The notes beneath the pieces were generated by a model, which made no database searches, was not told the DNA's origin, and was given only the letters and a program-made list of their open reading frames with translations. Positions 1 through 11,283 of a stretch of 64,000 bases of DNA are shown here, piece after piece. The stretch is from Hydractinia symbiolongicarpus (lineage: Eukaryota > Cnidaria > Hydrozoa > Anthoathecata > Hydractiniidae). The stretch is from assembly GCF_029227915.1 (NCBI RefSeq), contig NC_079889.1:3596001-3660000 (forward strand). Direction: 5' to 3'. The stretch's first letter is position 1. Every line of letters starts with the position of its first letter. The position numbers and the translations under genes are program-made.

Positions 1-85
1 CGACGTCTTATCGACGTTTATTCAACGTTGCACTGCAACGTTGATTCAACCGACGTCTTATCGACGTTTATTCAACGTTGCACCA
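1..85. repeat. CGACGTT-type tandem/inverted repeat at the window edge
   Basis: A block of about 30 bp (CGACGTCTTATCGACGTTTA followed by TTCAACGTTGCA) occurs twice, at 1-30 and 51-80, separated by an inverted CAACGTTGATTC piece. The same words (GACGTT, CAACGTTG) build the large palindrome at about 7.56-8.06 kb, so this is the edge of one member of a repeat family. It is cut by the window start, so its full form is not visible. Confidence 0.7.
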
Positions 86-1327
86 AATTAACTTTTTACC
101 GAGAATCTGTTCCGTTCAAATCTTATTTGTTTTAGTTCGTCTCACACTGGCCTGCAAAGTTATATCTCAAACAGACGTTCATAGAAGTGTTCCAAACTGT
201 CCAACAAAATAACGAAGCGTACTCGGTGTTTGTTAAAGATCGTCATAAACTAGAAATAAAGAACGCACGTTTTACTTAATTTTTTTGTAATTTGTCAGCG
301 ATTGGATATATTAATGCCGACGTTATGTTGTTTTTCATATATATCGCTAATTTTACTGCAGTTTTACTACTTCAAAATATTACCATTTGTTTGCAACTTT
401 ACAGCCGCATCTATGTACTTTTTTACATAAGAGCCGAATGTGCATTCATTCTCTTATGCTATGTTAAAACTTTTGTGACATAACATCAGAGAATGAATGA
501 ACACAAACATGAAATGTACACAAAACATTCAATGGATTTTTTTTCAACAGAGCGTACCAAACGTTCGATTTATTTTTTGTAATATTTATCAGGGGGTTTT
601 TTGTCCTCGTATTTTGAGAGAAACAAATATTTCAACTTGTATTATGGATGTGAGACATTTAAAATACAATCCATTTTGTCAAATTATAATTTATAATACA
701 ATAATAACTGTTTATTTACTTCGCTTTCACATATTTAAACCTTTACTTTGTCGCATGTAATATCCCTCCTAGTCATTGGCGGGAAACTTTCGATGAGGAA
801 ATTCGCGCCTAAGCCCCTAAGAAGTTCGTATCAACTCACAAGGCGAAAAGGGCGAAGAACCACAGACGTGAGTAAAGTATTTCTGTACAGCATATGCTAA
901 TTCGTAAACTTTGCTTCGGTAGCATTCGTAGCAGAATCTAAAGAAAGAAAAAGTTAGCTAAAATTTTCACGCATATTTATTTGACACATTCTAGAAATAA
1001 ATCGTTTGACCCTAAATTATTTTAAATCAAATTTTTCCATGTCGGCAAAAAATTGCCGAAGTGATGTTATTTGTCTGCATGTCAACAAGTCGACATTTCA
1101 GTACAAGAGAGATGGGGATTCTTCAGAATGTAAGAAAAATTTATTTCCAGAGACTTATCTCTAAAAAAACAATGCTAGCTAGATTTCTCAAAAAATATTT
1201 AATGGATATAATGCCCAGGCTGAGGTGGTCTTACTTTTTTAATGTTCCAGCCTGGTATTGTTATTTTGTATTTCCAGCTTTTTTTATTATTTTACAGTAC
1301 ATTACACATACTTGCAATCCAAAAATT
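86..1327. other. Intergenic stretch, no gene recognised
   Basis: AT-rich DNA. Two open frames of 60-90 codons (near 292-483 and 497-760) have low-complexity, Phe/Ile/Tyr-rich translations with no recognisable domain and no splice context, so they are treated as chance. No RNA gene was seen. Confidence 0.5.
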
Positions 1328-1422
1328 TTGGCGGGAAGAAAATTTGGCAGATAACAAAAAAAATTAAATTTGGCGGAGAACAAAATTTATTAATTTTGGC
1401 GGGAATTTAATTTGACGGATAA
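1328..1422. repeat. TTTGGCGG-motif repeat block (left copy)
   Basis: Repeated words TTGGCGGGAA, TTTGGCAGATAAC, TTTGGCGGAGAAC and TTTTGGCGGGAATTTAATTT lie close together. A related block at 2511-2571 carries the same TTTTGGCGGGGAATTTAATTT core. The two blocks bracket the 129-bp satellite and may be remnants of the ends of one element. Confidence 0.55.
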
Positions 1423-1611
1423 CGTAAAACTCATTAAAAATATGAAAGATTGTTTGTTTCTTTGTAAATCATGTGACAACATTAGTTTTTACTATCTCGC
1501 CTGCGAGGATAGTATTGGTTTCCAACTCGTAACTGGCTAACTATGTCCCAAATGGTCAATTGCAACGTCACAGATTTAAACTTCGTACCTAAACTCTCTA
1601 AGTACTTAGAA

Positions 1612-2275
1612 GTCATCTAAATGACGTTTCAGACCAAAATTGGTATTTGTTTTCGACAAAATTTGGCACAGTTAACAAAAAAAGTATGCTGAACATAATG
1701 GTGACATCAAAATTTTGATTTTTTGTCACCTAAATGTCATTTTAGGCCAAAATTGGTCTGAAAATTAAAACTACTTCATTTTCGACCAAATTTGGCACAG
1801 TTAACAAATAAAGTATGCTGAACATAATGGTGACATCAAAATTTTGATTTTTTGTCACCTAAATGTCATTTTAGGCCAAAATTGGTCCGAAAATTAAAAC
1901 TACTTTACTTTCGACAAAATTTGGCTCAGTTAATAAGAAAAGTATGCTGAACATGATGGTGACATCAAAATTTGGATTTCTTGTCATCTAAATGTCATTT
2001 TAGGCCAAAATTTGCCCAAAAATTAAAACTACTTTATTTTCGACAAAATTTGGCTCAATTAACAAGAAAAGTATGCTGAACATGATGGTAACTTCAAAAT
2101 TTGGATTTTTTGTCACCTAAATGTCATTTTAGGCCAAAATTAGCCCAAAAATTAAAACTACTTTATTTTCGACAACATTTGGCACAGTTAACAAAAAAGG
2201 TATACTGAACATGATAGTGACATCAAAGTGTTAATTTTTTGTCACCTAAATGCCGTTTAAGACCATAAACGTTTC
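1612..2275. repeat. 129-bp satellite, about five copies
   Basis: The anchor GTATGCTGAACATAATGG recurs at 1684, 1813, 1942, 2071 and 2200 (last copy TATACTGAACATGATAG), an exact 129-bp period. Each unit also holds GTCACCTAAATGTCATTTTA, AAAATTAAAACTACTT and TTCGACAAAATTTGGC. Copies have diverged by scattered substitutions but not by length, which points to a real satellite. No coding frame runs through it. Confidence 0.9.
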
Positions 2276-2510
2276 AATCGCGCCACTGTAACCATGAATG
2301 ATAGGCTGTATTTTTTGTTAGCAGAAATTGTAGAATTGGGTCGCATTGTCGATGTTTCATAGTTGTGCATTTTTAATAGCGAGATAGTTTATGCAGCGCC
2401 TGCATCTTGTTTACATTAATAACCATCAACTTTAGATAAAAAAAAAGTCATTCGTCGTCAATACTAAAAGCATGTCCATTGAAATCCTCTTGTACAGTAG
2501 CAACACGAAA

Positions 2511-2571
2511 AAATTGGCGGATGGCGAAAAAGTTAATTTTGGCGGGGAATTTAATTTGGCAGGCACCGCCA
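2511..2571. repeat. TTTGGCGG-motif repeat block (right copy)
   Basis: AAATTGGCGGATGGCG, TTTTGGCGGGGAATTTAATT and TTGGCAGGCACCGCC sit together and match the left block at 1328-1422 in the same orientation. Confidence 0.5.
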
Positions 2572-2573
2572 AA

Positions 2574-2960
2574 CAGGCTGCCTTATAAGAGGGCGTGCCT
2601 GGCACATGCAAGCATACTTATAGCAATCTATTTGAAGATATAACTTTTGATTCAATAACCATTTAAAATTTTTGCTATTTTGCTTTCATGTGCACCAGTT
2701 ATGCTTGACACATACAGGTGGTTGGAGCATGCTGACAGGCTGCCTTATAAGAGGGCGTGCCTGGCACATGCAAGCATACTTATAGCAATCTATTTGAAGA
2801 TATAACTTTTGATTCAATAACCATTTAAAATTTTTGCTATTTTGCTTTCATGTGCACCAGTTATGCTTGACACATACAGGTGGTTGGAGCATGCTAACAG
2901 GCTGCCTTATAAGAGGGCGTGCCTGGCATATGCAAGCATTTATAGCAATCTATTCGAAAA
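2574..2960. repeat. 162-bp tandem repeat, about 2.3 copies
   Basis: CAGGCTGCCTTATAAGAGGG starts at 2574, 2736 and 2898, an exact 162-bp period. The first two copies are almost identical over the whole unit (through TGCTTGACACATACAGGTGG), so the duplication is recent. The third copy decays after about 60 bp. A diverged same-orientation copy lies at about 7042-7130, on the far side of the DUF4806 gene. Confidence 0.9.
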
Positions 2961-3660
2961 CATTGTGACAAAAAAATATATAGCTGAAGCTAAATATCAA
3001 GTATTTAGTAATTCTTAGTTATAAATCATCATATTTAAAAAGCTGCATGTTTTGTTCCAAAGCCCATGTAAATTCTTTTAATTTGTTTTGACTTAAAAAA
3101 TCCAACTTTTCATGAAAAAGGCATATTGACTAAAATTTAATCCCGCGAAATATCTGAACTCGATCGATTCGCAAAAAATTGTGACATTTAAGTACTTGAA
3201 AGACATTCATAACTATGCAGAAGTGAAAATGCTGATAAATAAACGTAGAGGATTGAAAACTTATGATTGTATTGTCTGCTTGAAGGTTCCTTCAATACAT
3301 TTTGTGCACCTGTGGAATTCTATTAAAAAATAGAGTGCTTGCTTGCTTGATAAATTACAATTCTTACACTAAAATTATAACAAAAATAAGAAAATTAACT
3401 TGGTGATCACTACTTGCTTTATACCAGAGACCTGCACACACCACTAGTATTATGTATATATACAAATTAGGTTAAAACTTAGTTATTAAACTTGTAATTA
3501 TTGCAAAGAGCTGGAAAAAGATTGAGATTTTCTATCAGCCAACTTCATGCCTCATTCGACAGTCTTACAATCCGGTATTTGATCTTGTCATGTTAAGTCA
3601 ATATTTAAATCCTTAATTCCTTGAGTAACCATTGTTTTATATTAGCTATATTTGAATAAA
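2961..3660. other. Intergenic and upstream region of the DUF4806 gene
   Basis: AT-rich, no supported coding sequence. A TTTTATATTAG acceptor-like site just before the DUF4806 start (about 3644) could belong to an intron in the 5' UTR. No clear promoter element is visible. Confidence 0.4.
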
Positions 3661-6587
3661 ATGAGTTGGAGCCGAGCAATATGGTTGGAAAACAAACAAG
3701 AAGAAGAAGGTACAATACCAACAGTTTGGATAAAAAATAATTTAGTCTACTGGCCAAGTTTTTTGAATGTCGAGAAGGCAGCTGCAGAATTAAAAGAACC
3801 TACAGCATTATGGCACAAATTTCCACTAGTCCGAGTTAAAATTACAGGAGGTACGATGCTAAGTGGCTTTACTTCAATTAATTAGTCAAATACAACTTTA
3901 AAAAAAACTAATCATGTATCAGAACCATTATATATTATCTTTACAGATAGAAAACTATGTGAGGAGTTTGATTTCACGGAGGCAGAAACGGATGACGAAG
4001 AAGTCATCACAAAAAAACAAAGCTCGCCGTCTTGTGATGTATTGTTTACAAAAAGTATGATTAATTTTGTATTCCAGAAATTTTTATGCAATTTTTATGC
4101 AATTCGTAAAAGCTTGTTACGTTTTTACTTTGTGTATTTCGAAATGTTCAAAGTTTTCAAACATTTATTTTTGAAAAGCACTGTTGCTATGATTTTTTTA
4201 TGCAAAAATGAAAACTTTTAGAAAAACCAATACCAAGTGAACCACCAATGACATATCGACATATAGAAGATGATGCTCAAGACTCTGGTAAGTGCTTACA
4301 TAATTTTTTTACAAAATGTTCAAAACAGATTTCTTATTTGTATATACATGTACATTCTTTAAGCACAAATATGTGGAATTTAATATGCACAAAGATTAGT
4401 ACATAAGGCATATTATATACCTTAAGGGTATAAAGTGTGAAAATAAAAAAAGTGTGGGATTAATTTTAGTCCCTCAATTTTTTTAGATTAGGGCGGAATT
4501 AATTAGTGTTAATCGGCAACATTTTTAGGAAGTGCGATTTTAGTGTTTTCATGGGATAACAAGTTTCACACTTTTTTATTTTGCACGCTTTTATTCTCGC
4601 ACTTTTTTATACCCTTAATACAACATTGATATTAAATACCTTTTTTATGTGCTTACAGACTCATCCATCATGTCACCAGAAGTCAGACCATTGATACAAC
4701 ATCAAAACACAACACCAACACATACACCACCAAATAGTTTAAAGAGGAAGCATGTCAGTCCAGTAAGACAAACACCATCTGGATCACAGAATGCAGGTGG
4801 AAGTTCTGGAAACGATCCCTTTCCTATGTCGACAGGAAGTAAGTTGTAATTACAAAGCAGGATTCAATAAAATAGATATGTTTAAAATATCCCACTGAAA
4901 TACATGGTATATATATATTTAGTAAATAAAAAATCCAATTATGATTTAGAGTTTCAGAAGAGGGTATTGTATCTCCTAACCGATATCAGGAATTTGTTGG
5001 GAAGACAAAATGAAAAAGCAGCAGAGCCGGACACAGCTCAACCACAGGAGCCATTTGAACTGCTAAAGAGTGTTCAAGAGCTAATAGAGTTTGAGGAGAC
5101 ATTAAAAGACAAGTCAAACTATGATAGATTGGTCAGTTAAACATTTACATTCATTTTTTCCCAAAGGATACATGAAACACACTATTTAGCCTGACAGCAT
5201 GTTCACTTATTCTCGGATCCGGGTTAACATGCTTGGAATTTTCTGATCATTTTTAACAAAAATGACCAACATATTTAAATTCAGCATCAAAATTTATGGA
5301 AACATGCAAATTTTCAAGTTTATACACTAAGTACAACTGCCAAACTTTTGATGTTGTATGAAGAAATGACCACACAAATTAACTGCAGTGAAATTTTTTA
5401 ACTCTTATAAAATTTAAAAACTTTAAATTACAATAAATCCTGTTCTAATAATCTCTTGGTATTCTAAATTTCCTATGTTATATAATTTTTGCTGATAAAT
5501 CCAAATATGCCACTCATTTTTCTCAAAAGTTCCTTGTTTTCTTTTTCAAAATTTGATAATGTTAACCTGGATCTGAGAATTCTTACACTTCTAATGAAGT
5601 GTGAACACAGCTTAAAGAACTGCCTTTGTTGTCCCTCCTGGAAACAACTATAGCTAGCTAAATACTACTTTTCTACTTTTGTGTTTGTGTGCACCTGTAG
5701 CTAGAAATATATTTATTGATATATGTTTCATTTTACAGCTATCCCAGTTATCAAGAGTTGGTGGCTCAAAAATTCGCGAAAATGTGAAAAATGTTCTGTT
5801 AAAGTGAGTCAAAGCATAAGTACCCCTTAGAGAATTTAAAATGTACTAACCTTTGTTGTGTAGTTTACAGTGGTAGTGGAAAATCACTTTGTTGTGCCCA
5901 CATGCTTCGTTTCATCTTCTCCATAAAAAAATCGTGCACGAGGTCCAAGAATTATTTAATTGAATGAATAGTTTACGGAATGCGGCCCCGCAGCCTAATG
6001 GACTCGCAACTATATATTAAATGCGCTTACGATGTCGATTGTTTTACTTTTATTCCACTTTCATTATAGAATCATGAATAATGAAGTAATGTCGGCACTC
6101 AACATGAAAGGGAAGGGAAAAAGTGAAAAGGTTGGGTTTGCAAGGATGAACTTATATAAAGCTGTTGTCGGTTAGTAAAAAAATCCTATTCCTAATATTC
6201 AATTTATATATGTGCTTGTAAGCGTTTTAGTTTGTTGTTGTTAATTTATTTATTGTCGGTTAAAATATGTACAAATAAATACAATAGCTCTTATTAAAGT
6301 GCTAATCCAAACCGACAAGTTTGTATTAAGTTTTTCCCGCCATTTCGAGGGGTCGACGTTCAGGGGGAAAAATACACATTAATCTGAGGAAATCTATTTG
6401 TCCAGCTGTTGTACTGTAAACTACCTCCATCAATATGTGATAAGAATTTTGTTACGTTGTAGAAACTGTTATCAAACATCAAAAGAATGCGACAGAAGGA
6501 GAAGTTTGTGCGTGTACGGCATCAATCCTTAAATATGCACCTGATAGATGTGGAGGAGCGGGAAGAACTAATGCCGAAGAAAATTAA
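3661..6587 (+). CDS. DUF4806-domain protein, 347 aa, 8 exons
   Basis: Exons by GT-AG sites: 3661-3850, 3947-4054, 4222-4287, 4659-4838, 4923-5131, 5739-5803, 6070-6170, 6463-6587. They join in phase to a 347-residue protein ending in TAA, with AATAAA at 6655-6660. The N-terminal part has the look of the leader of these proteins: a W-rich strand, PTVWI, then LVYWPSF. Residues about 110-250 are Ser/Pro/Thr-rich linker and an acidic, probably helical segment. From residue 252 the DUF4806 pattern is clear: LSQLSRVGGSKIRENV, then a helix ending LLKIMNNEVMSALNMKGKGK, KVGFARMNLYKAVVETV, and a Cys-containing tail. The function of DUF4806 is not established; such genes are often multicopy in invertebrates. 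Start at 3661 is the first ATG in frame. Repeats flank it on both sides, and intron 3 holds a MITE. Confidence is high for the model and moderate for the family. Confidence 0.85.
4426..4614. mobile_element. MITE with GGGTATAAA inverted ends and TTAA flanks, in intron 3
   Basis: The left end (GGGTATAAAGTGTGAAAAT) mirrors the right end (reverse strand GGGTATAAAAAAGTGCGAGA). TTAA lies directly outside both ends (4422-4425, 4615-4618), as expected for a TTAA target-site duplication. No transposase frame is present, so it is non-autonomous. TTAA preference is known for piggyBac-type elements; that assignment is inferred. Confidence 0.7.
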
Positions 6588-7300
6588 ATCGATTAATTTT
6601 TAAATAATTTACAACTTTTATATCAGAGAGGATTATAAATTTTTCAAGCGCCGTAATAAATTCTTCTAGCTTATATTAATTTTGATTGGGTGGCAGAAAA
6701 TTAGAATGGCAAAATGTTAAAGTGATTTTAGCTCAACAATTTTTAGTGTTTCTACTAGAGATCGGACTTGTGACTAGTAAAAGTATGGAATATGCATGAG
6801 TGGGTGCTTTTTTTAAGGAAATACAGTGCTAATATAATATTCATTATATTTTTATTGTAATTTTCAACCTCGATTCCTGGACTTCTTGCACCTGGTGAGG
6901 ACGGTGGCTTTTCACACTTTTTATAAAGTATAGCATCATGATCGTATTTATTCGCATCTGGTATCCTTAACAAACACCCTTGTATTCAACTCTGACTTCA
7001 TTAAGAAAACATACTTTTTCTCTAACCAATGCTTGATTAAAGACTTCGGTGCAACAGTTTTGCTTGACACTTTAGGTGATTTGAGCATACTAACAGGCTG
7101 CCTTATCAGGAGGCGTGCCTGGCACATGAAATCGCAGCTATAAATTTGCAAATACTGCACGTTTAACAACCTCGTCATTGCTGCGTTACATTTTTTGCAT
7201 TGGGTTGGAACGCTGGAGATTCTCACATAGTACCAGTTGTGAATACTTGAAATATCGTTTTTATATTTTGTATTATAAAACTCCGTTAAGTTTCATTTAG
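6588..7300. other. Gap downstream of the DUF4806 gene
   Basis: Contains the DUF4806 poly(A) signal at 6655-6660. Two reverse-strand open frames (6755-6973, 6948-7226) overlap a diverged copy of the 162-bp repeat unit (about 7042-7130, including CAGGCTGCCTTATCAGGAGG) and show no recognised domain. They are considered repeat-derived. Confidence 0.5.
7042..7130. repeat. Diverged single copy of the 162-bp repeat unit
   Basis: TTGCTTGACAC, GAGCATACTAACAGGCTGCC and GGCGTGCCTGGCACATG follow in the same order and orientation as in the 2574-2960 array, with substitutions and one small shift. It lies on the other side of the DUF4806 gene. Confidence 0.75.
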
Positions 7301-7393
7301 GAAGTTTTCAGCGGAGAAGTTGTATATACTGCCGATGTTTATAATAAAAAAATGACATATCGTAGAAATGATTTTATTTCTTTTTCGCAATAA
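7301..7393 (+). pseudogene. Exon-like fragment resembling the membrane-proximal exon at 8442
   Basis: A good acceptor (TTTCATTTAG) is followed by 30 open codons. The segment VVYTADVYNKKMTYRRN resembles VTFYAIDVENKKMLSKK in the exon at 8442-8510 of the next gene. It could be a decayed duplicate exon or an upstream exon of that gene using the GTAGAAATG donor-like site near 7362. The similarity is short, so confidence is limited. Confidence 0.35.
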
Positions 7394-7559
7394 CCATGTA
7401 CAAATAACGTAACACAAATATAAGCGTCGGAATCATGCTAGGGAATAGATACATGGACATGTAAACTATGGACATATAAAACTGAAGCCACAATGGCGAT
7501 TATGATTTGATTCGGTCAAGTTTGTCTGTTTCTTAAGGTTGAAAAGACGCTGAATAACG

Positions 7560-8062
7560 GTTGCGAGAGCATTTCCAAACGACGTTGATTAGACGTTGTT
7601 AGACGTTTTTTCAACGTTGAAAAGACGTTGCGAGAAGTTATTTCAATGTTTAAAAGACGTAGCGAGACGTTGTTTCAACGTTGAAGAGACGTTGCAGGAC
7701 GTTGTTTCAACGTAGCTTGCGACGTTGAAAAGACGTTGATTTTACGTTGCAAATGAAAGTTTTTTTGACGTCTTTTTCCGACGTCTATTCAACGTCGGAC
7801 ATCAACGTCTTTTCAACGTTGAAACAACGTCCTGCAACGTTGTTTCAACGTTGAAAAGACGTTGCGAGACGTTGTTTCAACGTTGAAAAGACGTTGCGAG
7901 ACGTTGTTTCAACGTTGAAAAGACGTTGATGTCCGACGTTGAATAGACGTCGGAAAAAGACGTCAAAAAAACTTTCATTTGCAACGTAAAATCAACGTCT
8001 TTTCAACGTCGCAAGCAACGTCTTTTCAACGTTGATTCAACGTTGAAGTGCCCACTGGGTTA
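7560..8062. repeat. CAACGTTG/GACGTT repeat element with large palindrome
   Basis: Dozens of GACGTT, CAACGTTG and AAAGACGTTG words. Its centre is an inverted repeat with arms 7715-7831 and 7900-8016, about 117 bp each and near-identical, around a 68-bp loop of the same motif. The right edge ends GTGCCCACTGGGTTAG; CCCACTGGG-like ends also occur beside related fragments near 11450 (CCCACGAGG) and 39123 (AACTGGG). No coding potential: a non-autonomous foldback-type element is likely. Confidence 0.8.
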
Positions 8063-8280
8063 GATCTCCGGTAATTTGCAAACCGTTATTGCCCTTTAGC
8101 CAGATGTTGCAGCCTGGGTGATTAATTTTTAAATTTAATTTTTCTATGAATTAAAAATGAAATTGTGAACTGACATTTGTCTGCAATATCAATAAAGCAG
8201 AGAAATAAATAAAAATTAAAATTTACATTTACATTTAATGCCTTATTAAAAACGTAACGCGTAATTTTATCCATCTTCAG

Positions 8281-10837
8281 TTTTGTCGAATCTAAAAACG
8301 AAAATTCAAGAGGCTGTTTGGCACCTAATACCTCTTTTTTTCACGTACATGCCTTATGACCTTTTACTTAAGAAAGAAAAAACAGACAAAAGGTAAGAAT
8401 GTTTATTATTTATTTTAATATATACACAATTTTGCTACTAGTTCGAAAGTCACATTCTATGCTATTGATGTTGAAAATAAGAAAATGTTATCCAAGAAAC
8501 AGCTAACAAGGTAAGTTCAATATTGTACAAGAAGAAACGACAACAAAAAGGAAAACCAAATGGATAATAGCAATGACAACAACGGCAACATTAACGATAA
8601 CTGCACCACCACTACGACATTCATTTTTACTGTTTCTTTTGTAATGATATATTATTTTGAAAAATTTTGAAATGTATTCCATGCATTAACCTGCTCCATT
8701 CCTAAGTATATCTTCCTCCAAATTTATAGCTCATTAATTGAACATTTTCTTCAAAATTGGAACATATCAAGTGTTGGAGTGGCGTCAGTAGCTGCAATCA
8801 TTCAAGAAGCTGACAATGAAAGAGATCTATTTATAGGAATTATCTTGGGCATATCAGTGCTGGTTGTGTTACTAACGATATTATCCATTTACTTGTGGTT
8901 AAGAGGGGGGAGAAGGTAAGTGCGTTTTCTCCATGTATGTTAACACTGAACTGCGTTGCACAGAACTACGAAGGTAAATTTCTTTCCCAATTACTGATCA
9001 CTGATCACTGAGTTTCAAGTATTTTTTTTCTGTAAATGTGATAATTTTGCTTAATGTTCTTTGAGATTAAACGTTTCCGTAAGTGAAAAACGCTTGCATC
9101 TATATGCGATACATCGATCCTCATCACCAAAATGCTAGTGCACTGAACACTTTTTCAGGTAACCGCACTGCAAAACCATGTTGCACGACCATGAAGCTTT
9201 ATTTTGTCAGAGTTTCCCTACTCTCTCATTAAATTTTACCATTGCTAACCCATGTTCCCTCCCTTTCTTCAGAGCTGTGTACAATTTTGGCAACTTCCTT
9301 CGAAATGTCTTAGGCTACGGCATAAGTAAGTCATCTTTCATCTTCTTTTAAAAGCTTTACAATCCCATAACCATAGCCCGATATCCTTAATACCCTTGTT
9401 AAGTGCGCATGGCGTAAATCGTAGTTCCTTATACACGAGTTTTTACAATTGTCATACATTAAATCAACACCATACATGGTTGCTAATCTGCTTAAAATGA
9501 CAAAGCTAACAATAGCTGAAAATTTATACACTGACTGTATGTAGTAATAATTCAAACTGATTTTGGTTCGAATATTAAGTAGTTTTAGTGAAAAAGCATT
9601 TTGTTTGGGTGTAATACATAAAGACAGCTATTTTTATGTCGTCTTTCCTAACAACTAAGCCGTATTTATATGTAGATACATCAGGTAATGCATTGTTAGT
9701 AAAATCATTGCGCCTTCGTTCATTTAGACAGTCTCAGACAACTGCTGACGGTTTATGTTTAAGACAACGTTGTTTGGTGATGCAAAAAACTGACGCTTTG
9801 TTAATGCTTATTGTATATAACAATTATTTTATTTCATGAATTAGAAAAAGAAAAAGACAGCGACCCTCCAGCATCATCGTCAACAACAGGCTACCAAAAC
9901 CAAAACCAAAATCCTCCCCAGAGTATGAATTTTACATTTAATATTTACTTCTTTTTTTAATACGTGTCTCAAGCGAAGCTACGTATATTGGTTATACACT
10001 TTTCTGAATTAAAAGAAGCGTCTTAAATAAATTCTTAATAAGGGAAGTACTTATTATAGATTGTATTACTAGACACATGCCAATTAAACAAACTCAGTTT
10101 TTAATAAAATCTTAAAAAACATTTAGTCAGATTTTTACTCTGCAGTTCAACCCTTCAAATCATAATTAGTCCATCAACTTTGGAACATCTTTTATTTATT
10201 TGTATATATTTACTGACATTTTATTTTACAGCGTCGACGGTGTCCAAAATGGATATCATTTAGAGGCATATGATAGCACGGTTAGTTCATCAAAAACACT
10301 TATTTTTTTGCTTAATAAGATTGTGACTTTTACGTTTCCGTCAATCTGACATAAATTTTGCAAGAATATAAAATAGTGAAAAAATGCAAAACATTGTAGC
10401 TAAAAAAATGCATTCTGTATAAAATATTATACAATTTTTCAACGGATGAGGCTAACATTGATTTTATATTAAAACGCGTCGGTTTTCTGTCTCTATATTT
10501 GTTTTGTTACCGACGAAATAACGGCCAATTTCAGCCTATTTAAGTCAAAACGTCATTTATGTGTTTTTAGAACATCTACGACACAGTACGCTATCACGCC
10601 AATGAACCAGAATTCCCGCCACAATCTTTCTACGCTTCACATGAAACTCAAGGGAACGACTACCAAGAATTTGACGAAGGGGTAGAGAATATGCTTGACA
10701 ATGCTTGGGCGTATGGGGACAATGAGAGTGTCAACGGGGAAAATACCAAGAAAAATGAAGATATTGCCAATAATAATAAAGCCGAAATGAAGGAAAAGGG
10801 GAAAATTAAAGATGCGGTTGCATCAACCGCTCTCTGA
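8281..10837 (+). CDS. 3' part of a single-pass membrane protein gene
   Basis: Exons: 8281-8392, 8442-8510, 8730-8915, 9845-9922, 10232-10280, 10571-10837 (TGA), with AATAAA at 10861. All junctions keep frame. The first exon opens at a strong acceptor (CATCTTCAG) in mid-codon, so upstream exons exist or existed; none was recognised with confidence. Visible order: ectodomain piece (LSNLKTKIQEAVWHLIPLFF ... VTFYAIDVENKKMLSKK ... VASVAAIIQEADNERD), one membrane span (LFIGIILGISVLVVLLTILS), stop-transfer RGGRRKRKRQR, a Lys/Pro segment, then an acidic, Asn/Glu-rich cytoplasmic tail with YDSTNIYDTV. The membrane-proximal part is faintly like the membrane-adjacent region of CDH23/PCDH15-type cadherins, but the family is not recognised. 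Tyrosines in the tail could be signalling sites (inference). A cassette exon may sit at 9273-9325. Confidence 0.7.
9273..9325 (+). other. Possible 53-nt frame-switching cassette exon
   Basis: Flanked by TTTCTTCAG and a consensus GTAAGT donor. Read in phase after the membrane exon it gives AVYNFGNFLRNVLGYGI, then runs through exon 9845-9922 in another frame (DPPASSSTTGYQNQNQNPPQ) and stops at TAG 10261-10263. Skipping it gives the long tail. Both readings are open, so it may be an alternative exon or a chance pair of sites. Confidence 0.4.
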
Positions 10838-11254
10838 AATACGCGGTTTATTAAAAAAAAAATAAAAAAATAAAATGGCCTATTTATGGAATAGAATCGA
10901 ATGAAAATTAGTCAATTAAAATTCAGGTTCTTAGTTAAAACAATTCGAAAATAAATATACCACGCAGAAACTTTTCTCAAAAACTTTTGTCATTTCCCCA
11001 CGAAAAGTCCACAAATAATGGATTCTATCCTAACAACTTCGATTCTTATCTTGTAACATAAGCACTATAAACTAGAGCTTAAATAATAAAAAGTATTATA
11101 CAAGTAAGACAGGCAGGAAATAAGCGAGTCCCATGATGTATTTATAAATGAGGCACATTTAAAATATATATCACGTTTTCTTGACTTCTTAATTTCGGTA
11201 AGTTGGTTACTTCTTGGGTTTTATTTAAATTGAAATAAAGTTATATTTAAAGAT

Positions 11255-11283
11255 ATGTATATATATATATATATATATATATG
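11255..11283. repeat. (TA)n microsatellite
   Basis: Uninterrupted TA dinucleotides of about 28 bp. Confidence 0.95.

Noticed and set aside
6755-7226. Two minus-strand frames after the DUF4806 gene
   Set aside because: They run across the 162-bp-unit copy and lack recognisable domains; likely repeat-derived.
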